Shown piece by piece: positions 1 through 10,621 of a stretch of 64,000 bases of DNA. Below the pieces are notes generated by a model, which was not told the origin of the DNA, did no database searches, and saw only the letters and a list, made by a program, of their open reading frames with translations. Numbering within the stretch: the first letter of the stretch is position 1; each line of letters starts with the position of its first letter. Position numbers and translations under genes: made by a program. The stretch covers positions 52,105,195 to 52,169,194 of the forward strand of contig CM055872.1 of assembly GCA_029582165.1 (NCBI GenBank), in the 5' to 3' direction. The stretch is from Portulaca oleracea. Taxonomy: Eukaryota; Streptophyta; Magnoliopsida; Caryophyllales; Portulacaceae.

Positions 1-399
1 TACACGAATGGGTCGGTTGAAGCCAAAGGGAAAGGCCCAAAATAAAACAACACGCAAATGGGCCGCGGGAACTGAAAACCGGGCCTAGGCCGCTTAAAAC
101 CTAGGCGGGTTTTAAACAGCTGAAGAAGGCGGGTCTGGGCTGGCTGAGGCGCTCGCGCGTGTCTTGCTGAAGTTAAAACCTAGGCGGGTTTTAACATTTT
201 TTTTTGCTAGCCGTTGGGAGGAGGCTTGAATCAAGGGATGTGATGGCAACAACTATGTGATCACTTGCTGACCGTTTTGCTCCATTTTGATCATGGATGA
301 AGGTGTATAAATACCTCATCCTATGCATATGATCATTACTCATTATCTTCATTTAAATTCTTCATCAAATACTCTCCAAAAAACACAAAAATCCTCCCA
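1..399 (+). promoter_or_regulatory. U3-like sequence and promoter of the antisense accessory ORF, copy 1
   Basis: No ORF is seen here. Positions 80-200 hold repeats of a 'cctaggcgggttttaa' type that recur in the Tat-type LTR at 31.1-32.7 kb, so this is probably retroelement LTR-adjacent sequence. A TATA box (TATAAATA, 306-313) lies about 93 bp before the ATG at 406. The stretch around 265-315 (gaccgttttgctccatttt, then TATA) closely matches the minus strand at about 35.30-35.37 kb, which is the promoter of copy 2 of the same ORF. Confidence 0.55.
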
Positions 400-405
400 A
401 TTCTC

Positions 406-1197
406 ATGGCGTTTGAGAAGAAGCTTGCTACTTGGATGAGCACCTTGTCCAAAGAAGAGAAGAAAGAGCTTGGGAGATATAATCTAACGAGCTTGCTGAG
501 CCTCCGGCAAGTGAGAGTCAACCATGACTTCCTCCGTGTGGCGGAGACTTTTTGGGATCCGAAGATGCACATTTTTCGCTTCACATTGAAGGAGCTATGC
601 CCGCTTCCCGAGGAGTGGTCTTCTATTCTCGGGACGAATCACTTCGCACGTCCGACGTTACCTCCAAAATCTACTCACGACGTTAAACAATACAAGGAGC
701 CAAGGTTGTTAAAATCGGGATCCTAACTCGAAACTATGGGGAAGTTAGGATCAGAATTTAGCCCATGTAGGATTGTGGATCGTGTGTAAATTGTAGAATC
801 GTATCGACGATTTTGGACCATTAAATCGTAGGATTGTAAATCAGGATCGGGATTTTAATAACTATGCAAGAAGCTGCTATGCCTTCCATCCGGAGTCATA
901 GGAAGCACATTATTCGGCGATAAGGTACAATTCCAAACAATCATCGAATACTTTCAATCTCCTGACACATTGGAATATGGTCCGGTTATACGAGAGCAAG
1001 CACTCGTATTATGTCTTCTCAGAAAATTCTGCTTCTACTACGGTGGGCAAAGAACCGGGCCGGCGAGTATAATCCAAATTGTTGAAGATAGGGCCCGAGG
1101 CTACAACCCAATGTCGTTGATGCTAGCGGAGACTATGATGGGTTTGGACGATCTGAATCCGGAACATGAACTTCGTGGCAGCCTGCTACTTCTTCAG
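406..1197 (+). pseudogene. DUF7745 / plant-mobile-domain-like accessory ORF, copy 1, exon 1 (interrupted)
   Basis: The ATG at 406 opens a frame with FWDP, an F-R-F strand and an LCPLPEEW-type motif, which I associate with the plant DUF7745 / mobile-domain family; its molecular function is unknown. The frame is broken at 701 by a 166-bp MITE. If the MITE and one copy of its 8-bp duplication are ignored, the frame runs on through YGPVIREQALVLCLLRKF to GSLLLLQ and ends in phase 0 at 1197 before a splice donor (GTACAT). Copy 2 on the minus strand has the same junction (GSPLLLQ, then GTAAGG). The intron is cut at 1245 by an LTR array, and the C-terminal part resumes at 9899. Orientation relative to the gypsy pol tail at 10475-10621 (opposite strand) marks it as an antisense accessory ORF of a Tat-type element. 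The family name is from memory, not a search. Confidence 0.75.
701..866. mobile_element. 166-bp hAT-like MITE inside the DUF7745 ORF
   Basis: The termini are imperfect inverted repeats: the left end reads caaggttgttaaaatc and the right end, reverse-complemented, catagttattaaaatc. The flanks are 8-bp near-identical direct repeats, caaggagc (693-700) and caagaagc (867-874), as expected of hAT elements. A second copy of exactly the same length lies at 46311-46476 with its own 8-bp duplication. It has no coding capacity. Confidence 0.85.
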
Positions 1198-1244
1198 GTA
1201 CATTTTCTCCCTCCTTTCTTTTCTACTCATTTTGTGTGCCTGCC

Positions 1245-2069
1245 TATTGGGAATGTCCCTACAATGTTCGATATACACGGAGATTAAACCAAAGTAATAT
1301 AGAAATTATATGTCTTGCTAGAGACCTCTATAATCAGTAATTAAATATGTTTAATTACAGCTATATTATTTGGTTCTAATGGGTCATACAAGTCAGTGCC
1401 CTGGAACAATGTATGTAACCTAAGTGATATTGTATTAAGTTTAGAAAAGTTGGGAACTGATTTTTGTGAGAAATCAGCCCAACATGGACCATGTTGACCT
1501 AACACGGTCCATGTTGGGACACCACGGTCCGTGGTGTCCATGGGCCGAGTTAATGGACCATCTGGAGTCCAATACGGACCGTGTTGGGCCTGAGAAGCGC
1601 ACCGTTGCGTTAAGTCGACCCTTTAGGGTTTTGTGCCATCTCCCTAGTTTTCTAAACACTATATAAAGGGATATCTGTGAAAGATTATTACACACCAGCT
1701 ACCTGAGACTCTTAGAAGATACCAGGGTGATTTCCTGTGTTCCTCTCTCTTTTAGTTTGTTGTTCTTGTTTCCTAAAACATTCTCTGTTTCCCGAAACAT
1801 TCTGATATGCCAAATACATGCATCTTAGATTGAGATTCGTCTCGATCAGGCCGATCTAGCAATCGGGTTCCCGGAGTGCTCCGTGGACTTTCAGTAGAGG
1901 ATTTCAGCATAGGAATCTCGAAGGTCAACCTCTTCATCAACCGGATTAGCGATCAGGTATAATTACTAAAGCCGCTGCAACTGTTGAGATTAATTGTTTT
2001 ACAATCGTTATGAATGTTCCGCCAATTAATATGTATCTATTTAAGAAATAAATAACCTAAAACCCAACA
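1245..2069 (+). repeat. LTR1 of the array (825 bp)
   Basis: It starts with TATTGGG where the other copies have TGTTGGG, and ends AACCCAACA. The U3 holds phased palindromes (1481-1535). TATATAAAG lies at 1660-1668. The first palindrome has CATG where the later LTRs have CACG. Confidence 0.85.
1481..1535. promoter_or_regulatory. Three phased 15-bp palindromes in U3 of LTR1
   Basis: Palindromes lie at 1481-1495 (AACATGGACCATGTT), 1501-1515 and 1521-1535 (ACCACGGTCCGTGGT), with starts exactly 20 bp apart. The last extends to a 23-bp palindrome at 1517-1539. A further half-matching copy lies near 1571-1585. They are upstream of the TATA box at about 1660. Equivalent sets lie at 4241-4295, 6981-7056 and 9686-9761 in the other LTRs. 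Confidence 0.8.
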
Positions 2070-2070
2070 G

Positions 2071-2083
2071 TAGTATCAGAGCC
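2071..2083 (+). other. Primer-binding site, array unit 1 (one mismatch)
   Basis: It reads TAGTATCAGAGCC, one base after the LTR1 end. TGGTATCAGAGC is the usual plant copia site for initiator-Met tRNA; here G is replaced by A at the second base. Confidence 0.75.
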
Positions 2084-4005
2084 ACCAATTGCATGCTAAA
2101 GTATTGTACTTGAATTCATAAATAATTTAGTCAATAGTTGAATTATATTATGAATATGCTAGAGTAGATTTATGCCTAAAATTTTGAAACTTTATGAAAG
2201 TTTTAATCTTTATTATTTGATAGTAAATCTGGAATTTTATTGCAAAATTTCATGCTTTGTTACAAGAAGTTCAGTGGGAGCAATGCGTTTTCTGATATTG
2301 TATGTGATTGACATACTACCTACTGAGAAGAAGATTCCCATGTTTCTTCTACTAAGGTTGACTTGGGAATAATTTTCAAAGTGAATGATTGGTGGGGCTA
2401 AGAATTTTCTTGGAGACAAGATCTATAATGATAGATTAAAGATTTTAATTTGATTGTTTGAATCAAAGTTGACTAGGTGTTGAATAAGTTCAACCCACTT
2501 TGAGAATGGATTAATTTCCATAAATCATTGGATATCCTTAGGGATTTGATTGTCTCAAAACAATCAGAAGATCTAAAAACGATGAGACATATAACTCATG
2601 CTTCAGGCGTGAGATTAATGTATGCCATGAGATGTTCAAAGCCTATCATAACGTATACATTGAATATATATAAGCAAAACCAAGGATGTGTCCTAAGTTT
2701 AAAGTGGTTGATAAAAGCTAAGTGTGAAGAGTTGCATTAATGCTACACTTATGACAGAGAAATATAATTATCTGAAAGAAGTGTTCTAAGTTTAAAGGTC
2801 AAAGAATATTATACGATCTGTTTGAGTGGTATTGAGGTGAGCTGGAAGAAGTTCCTAACATGACATGCGTTTAATTCTACAAATAAGACAAGCTTGGCAC
2901 GACTTTAGAAATCGTGGCAGAAACTCTTATGATTGTGAAGTTCGTTTCGGAACTGGGTGATGTTTCTAACATTGCGGGAGAAATGGAGCCTTGTTGATAA
3001 GAGCCATCACTCAAGCAAAGGAACTGAAGCTCAGTATGAATCCAAACACGAGTTCCGGAAATATTTTCCTGTATGAAAGGTCATTAGTGAGATGGTATAT
3101 GTGCGAGGTTCATTGCAAGTATTATGTACTAAACCCGTGTTGTAGTTATAGCATGATCGTCATGCATGGACAATTGGTATTGAACACATTCCGAAATATT
3201 AAAAGTCAAATTTACATGAATTGTTCATGAATTATGACCTTGTTGATTCATCATTAAGAATAAGATTCCAAAAATTTAAATTAATTGTGGTTTAGAATTA
3301 TGTAAATGTCCAAAAAGGTTAGCGCATTCAAAATGGGAATTTGGATGAGGTCCGATTTCTGAAACCCGATTAGTGAACTTGATAACGCTAGTCTTGGTCG
3401 ATAATCGACCTGGTTCCTAATTATATTATGACGGAGGAACAATGATAATATCGGTACAATTAGCATGTAGGATTGAGGTGATGATTAAGTTTCGTGATCA
3501 TAATGATGAGATGACATCATAAATAAATCACATGGGTATTGTTGAGAACAACTACCGAACTGACACGTAGTGGGAGCTCTTTAAGTTGGGAATTGTCATA
3601 GGAGCTTTCACCACTCTAAATTCCTGAATCCTGAGTTCAGTACATAGACTGCATGATCTGCTGTGAGTTTGAAGCGCGTCAAACGCCTTTCCTAACAGTA
3701 GGCTATAAAGGCGGTGTCTGGGTTACAGTAGGATCATGTGAGAATGTGTGTCTGAGCAAGATGGCATTGTCCTCCCTATTAGGGACAGTTGTCTTATTGG
3801 CCACTCGATGAGATTGGATTGAAAAATGCTTGGCCGAGCTCAATTGAATCAATAGTTGGTCATCTGCTTTTTAAAGTCTAAACTCGGAGATTGAGGAATG
3901 TTCGGGTCTTACATAAGGATGACTTCAGCTTACCTTATCCGAACATGAGACAGTAAGTGACAAGGGAATTCAAGGAATCGAACACTTGTGGGACAAGTGG
4001 GAGAT
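2084..4005 (+). repeat. Non-coding internal region, array unit 1
   Basis: AT-rich, with no gag, protease, RT or integrase motif in any frame. It ends in a polypurine tract directly before LTR2. It differs from units 2 and 3 at several places where those two agree with each other, for example around 3355-3440 against 6085-6180 and 8790-8885. Confidence 0.75.
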
Positions 4006-4830
4006 TGTTGGGAATGTCCCGACAATGTTCGATATACACGGAGATTAAACCAAAGTAATATAGTAATTATATCTCTTGCTAGAGACCTCTATAATTAGTA
4101 ATTGAATATGTTTAATTACAACTATATTATTTGGTACTACTGGGTCACACAAGTCAGTGCCCTGGAACAATGTATGTAACCTGAGTGATATTGTATTACG
4201 TTTAGAAAAGTTGGGAACTGATTTATGTAGAAGTCAGCCCAACACGGACCGTGTTGACCTAACACGGTCCGTGTTGGGACACCACGGTCCGTGGTGTCCA
4301 TGTGCCGAGTTAATGGACCTTCTAGAGTCCAATACGAACCGTGTTGGGCCTGAGAAGCGCGCCGTTGCGTTAAGTCGACCCTTTAGGGTATTGTGCCATA
4401 TCCCTAGTTTTCTAAACATTATATAAACGGGTTTCTATGAGAGATTATTACACACCAACTGCCTGGGACTCTTAGAGAGATACCAGAGTGATTTCCTCAG
4501 TTCCTCTCTCTTTTAGTTTACTGTTCTTGTTTCCGGAAACATTTTTTATTTCTCGAAACATTCTCATATGCCAAATACATGCATCTTAGATTGAGATTCG
4601 TCTCGATCGGGCCGATCTAGCAATCCGGTTCCTAGAGTGCTCCGTGGAATTTCAGTAGAGGATTTCAGCATTGGAATCTCAAAGGTCAACCTCCTCATCA
4701 ACCGGATTAGCGATCAGGTACAATTACTAAAGCCGTTGCAATTGTTGTGATTAATTGTTTAATAATCGTTATGAATGTTCCGCCAATAAATATGTATCTG
4801 TTTAGGAAATAGATAACCTAAAACCCAACA
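4006..4830 (+). repeat. LTR2 of the array (825 bp)
   Basis: It starts TGTTGGGAATG and ends CCCAACA, the same length as LTR1. Palindromes lie at 4241-4255, 4261-4275 and 4281-4295 (20-bp phasing). Confidence 0.85.
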
Positions 4831-4831
4831 G

Positions 4832-4843
4832 TGGTATCAGAGC
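4832..4843 (+). other. Primer-binding site, array unit 2 (perfect)
   Basis: TGGTATCAGAGC sits one base after the end of LTR2, the canonical initiator-Met tRNA complement. Confidence 0.85.
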
Positions 4844-6744
4844 CACCAATTGCATGCAAAAGTATTGTACTTGAATTCATAAATAATTTTGTCAATAGTT
4901 GAATATATTATGAATATGCTAGAGTAGATTTATGCCTAAAATTTTGAAATATGAAAGTTTTAATCTTTATTATTTGATAGTAAATCTGGAATTGTATTGT
5001 AAAATTTCATGCTTTGTTACAAGAAGTTCAGTGGGAGCAATGCGTTTTCTCATATTGTAAGTGATTGACATACTACCTACTGAGAAGAAGATTCGTATGT
5101 TGTTTCTACTGATGTTGACTTGGGAATACTTTTCAAAGTGAATGATTGGTGGGGCTAAGAATTTTCTTGGAGACAAGATCTATAATGATAGATTAAAGAT
5201 TTTAATTTGATTGTTTGAATCAAAGTTGACTAGGTGTTGAATAAGTTCAACCCACTTCGAGAATGGATTAATTTCTATAAATCATGGCATATCCTTAGGG
5301 AATTTGACTGTCTCAAAACAATCAGAAGATCTAAAAACGATGAGACATATAACTCATGCTTCAGGCGTGAGATTAACGTATGCCATGAGATGTTCAAAGC
5401 CCATCATAACGTATACATTGTATATATATAAGCAAAACCAAGGATGTGTCCTAAGTTTAAAGTGGTCGATAAAAGCTAAGTGTGAAGAGTTGCATTGATG
5501 CTACACTTATGACAGAGAAATATAATTATCTGAAAGATCAGAGAATATTATACGATATGTTTGAGTGGTATTGAGTTGAGTTGGAAGAAGTTCCTAACAT
5601 TACATGCATTTAATTCTACAAATAAGACAAGCTTGGCAAGACTTTAGACATCGTGGCAGAAACTGTTAGGATTGTGAAGTTCGTTTCGGAACTGGGTGAT
5701 GTTTCTAACATTGCGGGAGAAATGGAGCCTTGTTGATAAGATCCATCACTCAAGCAAAGGAACTGAAGCTCACTATGAATCCAAACACGAGTTTCGGAAA
5801 TATCTTCTTGTATGAAAGGTCATTAGTGAGATGGTATATGTGCGAGGTTCATTGCAAGTGTTATGTACTAAACCCCTGTTGTAGTTATAACATGATCGTC
5901 ATGCATGGACAATAGGTATTGAACATATTCTGGAATATATACAAGTCAAATTTACATGAATTGTTCATGAATTATGACCTTGTTGATTCATCATTAAGAA
6001 TAAGATTCCAAAAATTACATTAATTGTGGTTTAGAATTATGTAAATATCCAAAAAGGTTAGCGCATTCAAAATGGGAAATTGGATGAGGTCTGATTTCTG
6101 AAACCCCATTAGTGAACTTGATAATGCTAGTCTTGGTCGACAGTCCACCTGGTTCCTAATAGTATCATCACGTAGCAACAGTGATAATATCAACACAATT
6201 AGCATGTAGGATTGAGGTGATGACTATGTTTCATGATCATAATGATGTGATGACATCATAAATCAATCACGTGGGTATTGTTGAGAACAACTACCAAACT
6301 GACCTGCAGTGGAAGCTCTTTAAGTTGGGAATTGTCATAGGAGCTTTCACCACTCAAAATTCCTGAATCCTAAGTTCAGTACACAGACTGCATGATCTGC
6401 TGTGACTTTGCAGCGCGTCAAACGTCTTTCCTAATAGTAGGCTATAAAGGCGGTGTTTGGGTTACAGTTGGATCATGTGAGAATATGTATCTGAGCAAGA
6501 TGGCATTGTCCTCCCTATTAGGGACAGTTGTCTTATTGGCCACTCGATGAGATTGGATTGAAAAATGCTTGGCCGATCTCAATTGAATCAATAGTTGGTC
6601 ATCTGCTTTTTAAAGTCTAAACTCGGAGATCGAGGAATGTTCGGATCTTACATAAGGATGACTTCAGCTTACCTTATCCGAACATGAGAGAGTAAGTGAC
6701 AAGAGAATTCAAGGAATCGAACACTTGTGGGACAAGTGAGAGAT
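4844..6744 (+). repeat. Non-coding internal region, array unit 2
   Basis: Colinear with units 1 and 3, without coding motifs. It ends in GGGACAAGTGAGAGA before LTR3. Confidence 0.75.
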
Positions 6745-7532
6745 TGTTGGGAATGTCCCGACAATGTTCGATATACACGGAGATTAAACCAAATTAATAT
6801 AGTAATTATATGTCTTGCTAGAGACCTCTATAATTAGTAATTGAATATGTTTAATTACAACTATATTATTTGGTCCTACTGGGTCACACAAGTCAGTGCC
6901 CTGGAACAATGTATGTAACCTAAGTGATATTGTATTACGTTTAGTAAAGTTGGGAACTGGTTTATGTGAGAAATCAGCCCAACACGGACCGAATTGGGTT
7001 CAACACGGACCGTGTTGACCTAACACGGTCCGTGTTGGGACACCACGGTCCGTGGTGTCCATGGGCCGAGTTAATTGACCTTCTGGAGTCCAATACGGAC
7101 CGTGTTGGGCCTGTGAAGCGCGCCGTTGCGTTAAGTCGACCCTTTAGGGATTTGCGCCATCTCCCTAGTTTTCTAAACACTATATAAAGGGGTTTCTATG
7201 AGAGATTATTACACACCAACTGCCTGAGACTCTTAGAGAGATATCGGGGTGATTTCCTGAGTTCATCTCTCTTTTAGTTTGTTGTTCTTTGATTGAGATT
7301 CATCTCGATCAGGCCGATCTAGCAATCCGCTTCCTGGAGTGCTCCGTGGACTTTCAGTAGAGGATTTCAACATTGGAATCTCGAAGGTCAACCTCTTCAT
7401 CAACCGAATTAGCGATCAAGAATATTTACTAAAGCCGCTGCAACTGTTGTGATTAATTGTTTTATAATCGTTATGAATGTTCCGCCAATAAATATGTATC
7501 TGTTTAGGAAATAGATAATCTAAAACCCAACA
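6745..7532 (+). repeat. LTR3 of the array (788 bp)
   Basis: Shorter than LTR1 and LTR2. It lacks a block of about 55 bp near 7285 (the part with the cleft TTTCC/GGAAACATTC repeats and 'atgccaaatacatg'). It gains one extra partial palindrome, so four lie at 6981, 7002, 7022 and 7042 (spacings 21, 20, 20). Confidence 0.85.
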
Positions 7533-9449
7533 GTTGTATCAGAGCCACCAATTGCATGCCGAAGTATTGTACTTGAATTCATAAATAATTTTGTCAATAT
7601 TTGAATTATATTATGAATATGCTAGAGTAGATTTATGCCTAGAATTTTGAAACTTTATGAAAGTTTTAATCTTTATTATTTGATAGTAAATCTGGAATTT
7701 TATTGTAAAATTTCATGCTTTGTTACAAGAAGTTCAGTGGGAGCAATGCGTTTTCTGATATTGTAAGTGATTGACATACTACCTACTGAGAAAAAGATTC
7801 CCATGTTGCTTCTACTGAGGTTGACTTGGGAATAATTTTCAAAGTGAATGATTGGTGGGGTTAAGAATTTTCTTGGAGACAAGATCTATAATGATAGATT
7901 AAAGATTTTAATTTGATTGTTCGAATTAAAGTTGACTAGGTGTTGAATAAGTTAAACCCACTTCGAGAATGGATTAATTTCCATAAATCATGGCATATCC
8001 TTAGGGAATTTGATTGTCTCAAAACAATTAGAAGATCTAAAAACGATGAGACATGTAACTCATGCTTCAGGCGTGAGATTAATGTATGCCGTGAGATGTT
8101 CAACGCACATCATAACGTATACATTGTATATATATAAACAAAACCAAGGATGTGTCCTAAGTTTAAAGTGGTTGATAAAAGCTAAGTGTGAAGAGTTGCA
8201 TTGATGCTACACTTATGACAGAGAAATATAATTATCTGAAACATCAGAGAATATTATACGATATGTTTGAGTGGTATTGAGGTGAGTTGGAAGAAGTTCC
8301 TAACATTACATGCATTTAATTCTATAAATAAGACAAGCTTGGCACGACTTTAGAAATCGTGGCAGAAACTGTTAGGATTGTGAAGTTCATTTCGGAACTG
8401 GGTGATGTTTCTAACATTGCGGGAGAAATGGAGCCTTGTTGATAAGATCCATCACTCAAGCAAAGGAACTGAAGCTCACTATGAATCCAAACACGAGTTT
8501 CGGAAATATCTTCTTGTATGAAAGGTCATTAGTGACATGGTATATGTACGAGGTTCATTGCAAGTGTTATGTACTAAACCCCTGTTGTAGTTATAACATG
8601 ATAGTCATACATGGACAATAGGTATTGAACATATTCCGGAATATATACAAGTCAAATTTACATGAATTGTTCATGAATTATGACCTTGTTGATTCATCAT
8701 TAAGAATAAGATTCCAACAATTACATTAATTGTAGTTTAGAATTATGTAAATGTCCAAAAAGGTTAGCGCATTCAAAATGGGAAATTGGATGAGGTCTGA
8801 TTTCTGAAACCCCATTAGTGAACTTGATAATGCTAGTCTTGGTCGACAGTCCACCTGGTTCCTAATTGTATTATCACGTAGCAACAGTGATAATATCAAC
8901 ACAATTAACATGTAGGATTGAGGTGATGACTATGTTTCATGATCATAATGATGTGATGACATCATAAATCAATCACGTGGGTATTGTTGAGAACAACTAC
9001 CAAACTGACCCGCAATGGGAGCTCTTTAAGTTGAGAATTGTCATAGGAGCTTTCACCACTCAAAATTCCTGAATCTTGAGTTCAGTACATAGACTGCATG
9101 ATCTGCTGTGACTTTGGAGCGCGTCAAACGCCTTTCGTAACAGTACGCTATAAAGATGGTATCTGGGTTACAGTTGGATCATGTGAGAATGTGTGTCTGA
9201 GCAAGATGGCATTGTCCTCCCTATTAGAGACAATTGTCTTATTGGCCATTCGATGAGATTGAACTGAAAATGCTTGGCCGAGCTCAATTGAATCAATAGT
9301 TGATCATCTGCTTTTTAAACTCTAAACTCGGAGATCGAGGAACGTTCGGGTATTGCATAAGGATGACTTCGGCTTACCTTATCCGAACATGAGACAGTAA
9401 GTGATAAGGGAATTCAAGGAATCGAACACTTGTGGGACAAGTGGGAGAT
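7533..9449 (+). repeat. Primer site and non-coding internal region, array unit 3
   Basis: The primer site at 7534 is degraded (TTGTATCAGAGC). The rest closely follows unit 2, including differences not shared with unit 1. Confidence 0.75.
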
Positions 9450-9898
9450 TGTTGGGAATGTCCTGACAATGTTCGATATACACAGAGATTAAACCAAAGT
9501 AATATAGTAATTATATGTCTTGCTAGAGACCTCTATAATTAGTAATTGAATATGTTTAATTACAACTATATTATTTTGTCCTACTGGGTCACACAAGTCA
9601 GTGCTTTAGAACAATGTATGTAACATAAGTGATATTGTATTACGTTTAGAAAAGTTGGGGACTGATTTATGTGAGAAATCAGCCCAACACGGACCAAACT
9701 AGGTTCAACACGGACTGTGTTGAGCTAACACGGTCCGTGTTGGGACACCACGCTCCGTGGTGTCCATGGGCCGAGTTAATGGCCCTTTTGGAGTCCAACA
9801 CAGACCGTGTTGGGCCTGAGAAGCGCCGTCGTTGCGTTAAGTCGGCTCTTTAGGGTTTTGTGCCATCTCCCTAGTTTTCTAAACACTATATAAAGGGG
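9450..9898 (+). repeat. LTR4 of the array, truncated just past the TATA box
   Basis: It begins TGTTGGGAATG and follows LTR3, including the extra palindrome (starts at 9686, 9707, 9727, 9747). It stops after 'tataaagggg' at 9898, where the DUF7745 accessory ORF resumes without the rest of the LTR. A deletion therefore removed the LTR 3' end together with host ORF sequence. Confidence 0.85.
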
Positions 9899-10239
9899 AA
9901 CGAAGACCGACCCTTAAGGCTTCACCAAAGGAACATGTATCACAGTTCGCCGATGCTGGCTATCACGGATGGCTGATCGTGGCTGTCGAATCTTGTCGCG
10001 CCGAAGAGGCGAGGAGAGAGAGGACATCGGCGAAGGAAAGGTTGGGTCATTTTTCATCAAGAAAGGACCGTCTTGGTGAAAAGGTTCGGCGAAAATCGGC
10101 TTGGTCCGAGGGTGGAACACGAAAACCACATAGGTGGGCCTACAAACCTAAGGACAAAGATATGGACCCAAATGGTCCTAGAGACATGGAGATTGACCGT
10201 GAGCCCACTGGTGAAGTGGAAAAAATGAAGAAAGATTAG
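9899..10239 (+). pseudogene. DUF7745-like accessory ORF, copy 1, C-terminal part of exon 2
   Basis: An open frame runs to the TAG at 10237-10239. Its first 50 or so codons match the minus-strand copy 2 near 24.55-24.70 kb: RPTLKASPKEHVSQFADAGY here, RPTVRAPSKVHMSNQVDTDY there, both followed by GWLI and an SxKERLG motif. It therefore belongs to the ORF that starts at 406, with the start of exon 2 lost at the LTR4 junction. The tail is rich in K, R, D and E. The in-frame GTG at 9979 is not proposed as a start. Confidence 0.75.
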
Positions 10240-10474
10240 AAGATGGATGAAAGTGAAGGAACTGAACTGCTTTGCCAGAATAAACTTTTATTTAATTACG
10301 CCTTTTGAATTTTCTTATTTACAAGCAGTGTACTTGCATATTAATCATTAATAAAAGAAGAAGTATTGCTTACAATTATTGTGTTCTTGCAAACTTTATT
10401 TTTCTTCTTTTTATGAGCATATATTGAATATTCACCAAGTGTCTAAAAATTGGTTTTCCAATTGCTTGGTTATA
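10240..10474. other. Spacer between the antisense ORF and the gypsy pol stop
   Basis: AT-rich and non-coding. It corresponds in position to 24124-24368 in the second element, where pol and the antisense ORF also converge tail to tail. Confidence 0.5.
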
Positions 10475-10621
10475 TTAAGCATAATATCGCTTGACTTGAT
10501 CCAAATTTGTTGGCTGAATCATACCTTCTCCATCCATAGTAGCAAGTCGAGCTGCTCCTCCCGGTAAAATTTCCTTAATCATATAAGGACTATTCCAATT
10601 AAGTGCAAATTTTCCCATTGG
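10475..10621 (-). pseudogene. C-terminal tail of a Tat-type gypsy polyprotein
   Basis: Read on the minus strand, about 48 codons end at a stop at 10475-10477. The pattern PYMIKEILPGGAARLATMDG followed by a Q-P-T-N-L-D...YYA end is the conserved polyprotein terminus after integrase in Tat-lineage elements. The plus-strand fragment ending at 24123 has the same terminus (LLGGATRL...FKQYYA). It is cut at 10621 by a solo LTR. Confidence 0.7.

Larger units (their letters stand above)
1245..9898 (+). mobile_element. Tandem array of a non-autonomous LTR retrotransposon (4 LTRs, 3 internal regions)
   Basis: The order is LTR1-internal-LTR2-internal-LTR3-internal-LTR4, with LTR4 truncated. Each LTR begins TGTTGGGAATGTCC (the first has TATTGGG) and ends in CCCAACA. 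Each is followed after one base by a primer-binding site like TGGTATCAGAGC (initiator-Met tRNA) and preceded by a purine-rich tract (GGGACAAGTGGGAGA). Internal regions are 1.91-1.94 kb and show no gag or pol: the longest frames are below 90 codons, and the longest ones lie in the LTR palindromes, not in the internal region. The primer site suggests a copia relative of the LARD/TRIM kind. The array sits in the intron of the DUF7745 accessory ORF. Confidence 0.85.

Noticed and set aside
406..1287. An ordinary single-copy host gene
   Set aside because: A second copy with the same convergent gypsy pol neighbour makes retroelement cargo the better explanation.
1341..1695. Paired frames on both strands in the array LTR, repeated in each unit (MRNQPNTD-like and reverse)
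   Set aside because: They are the two readings of the U3 palindromes; composition follows the inverted repeats, and the frames differ between LTR copies.
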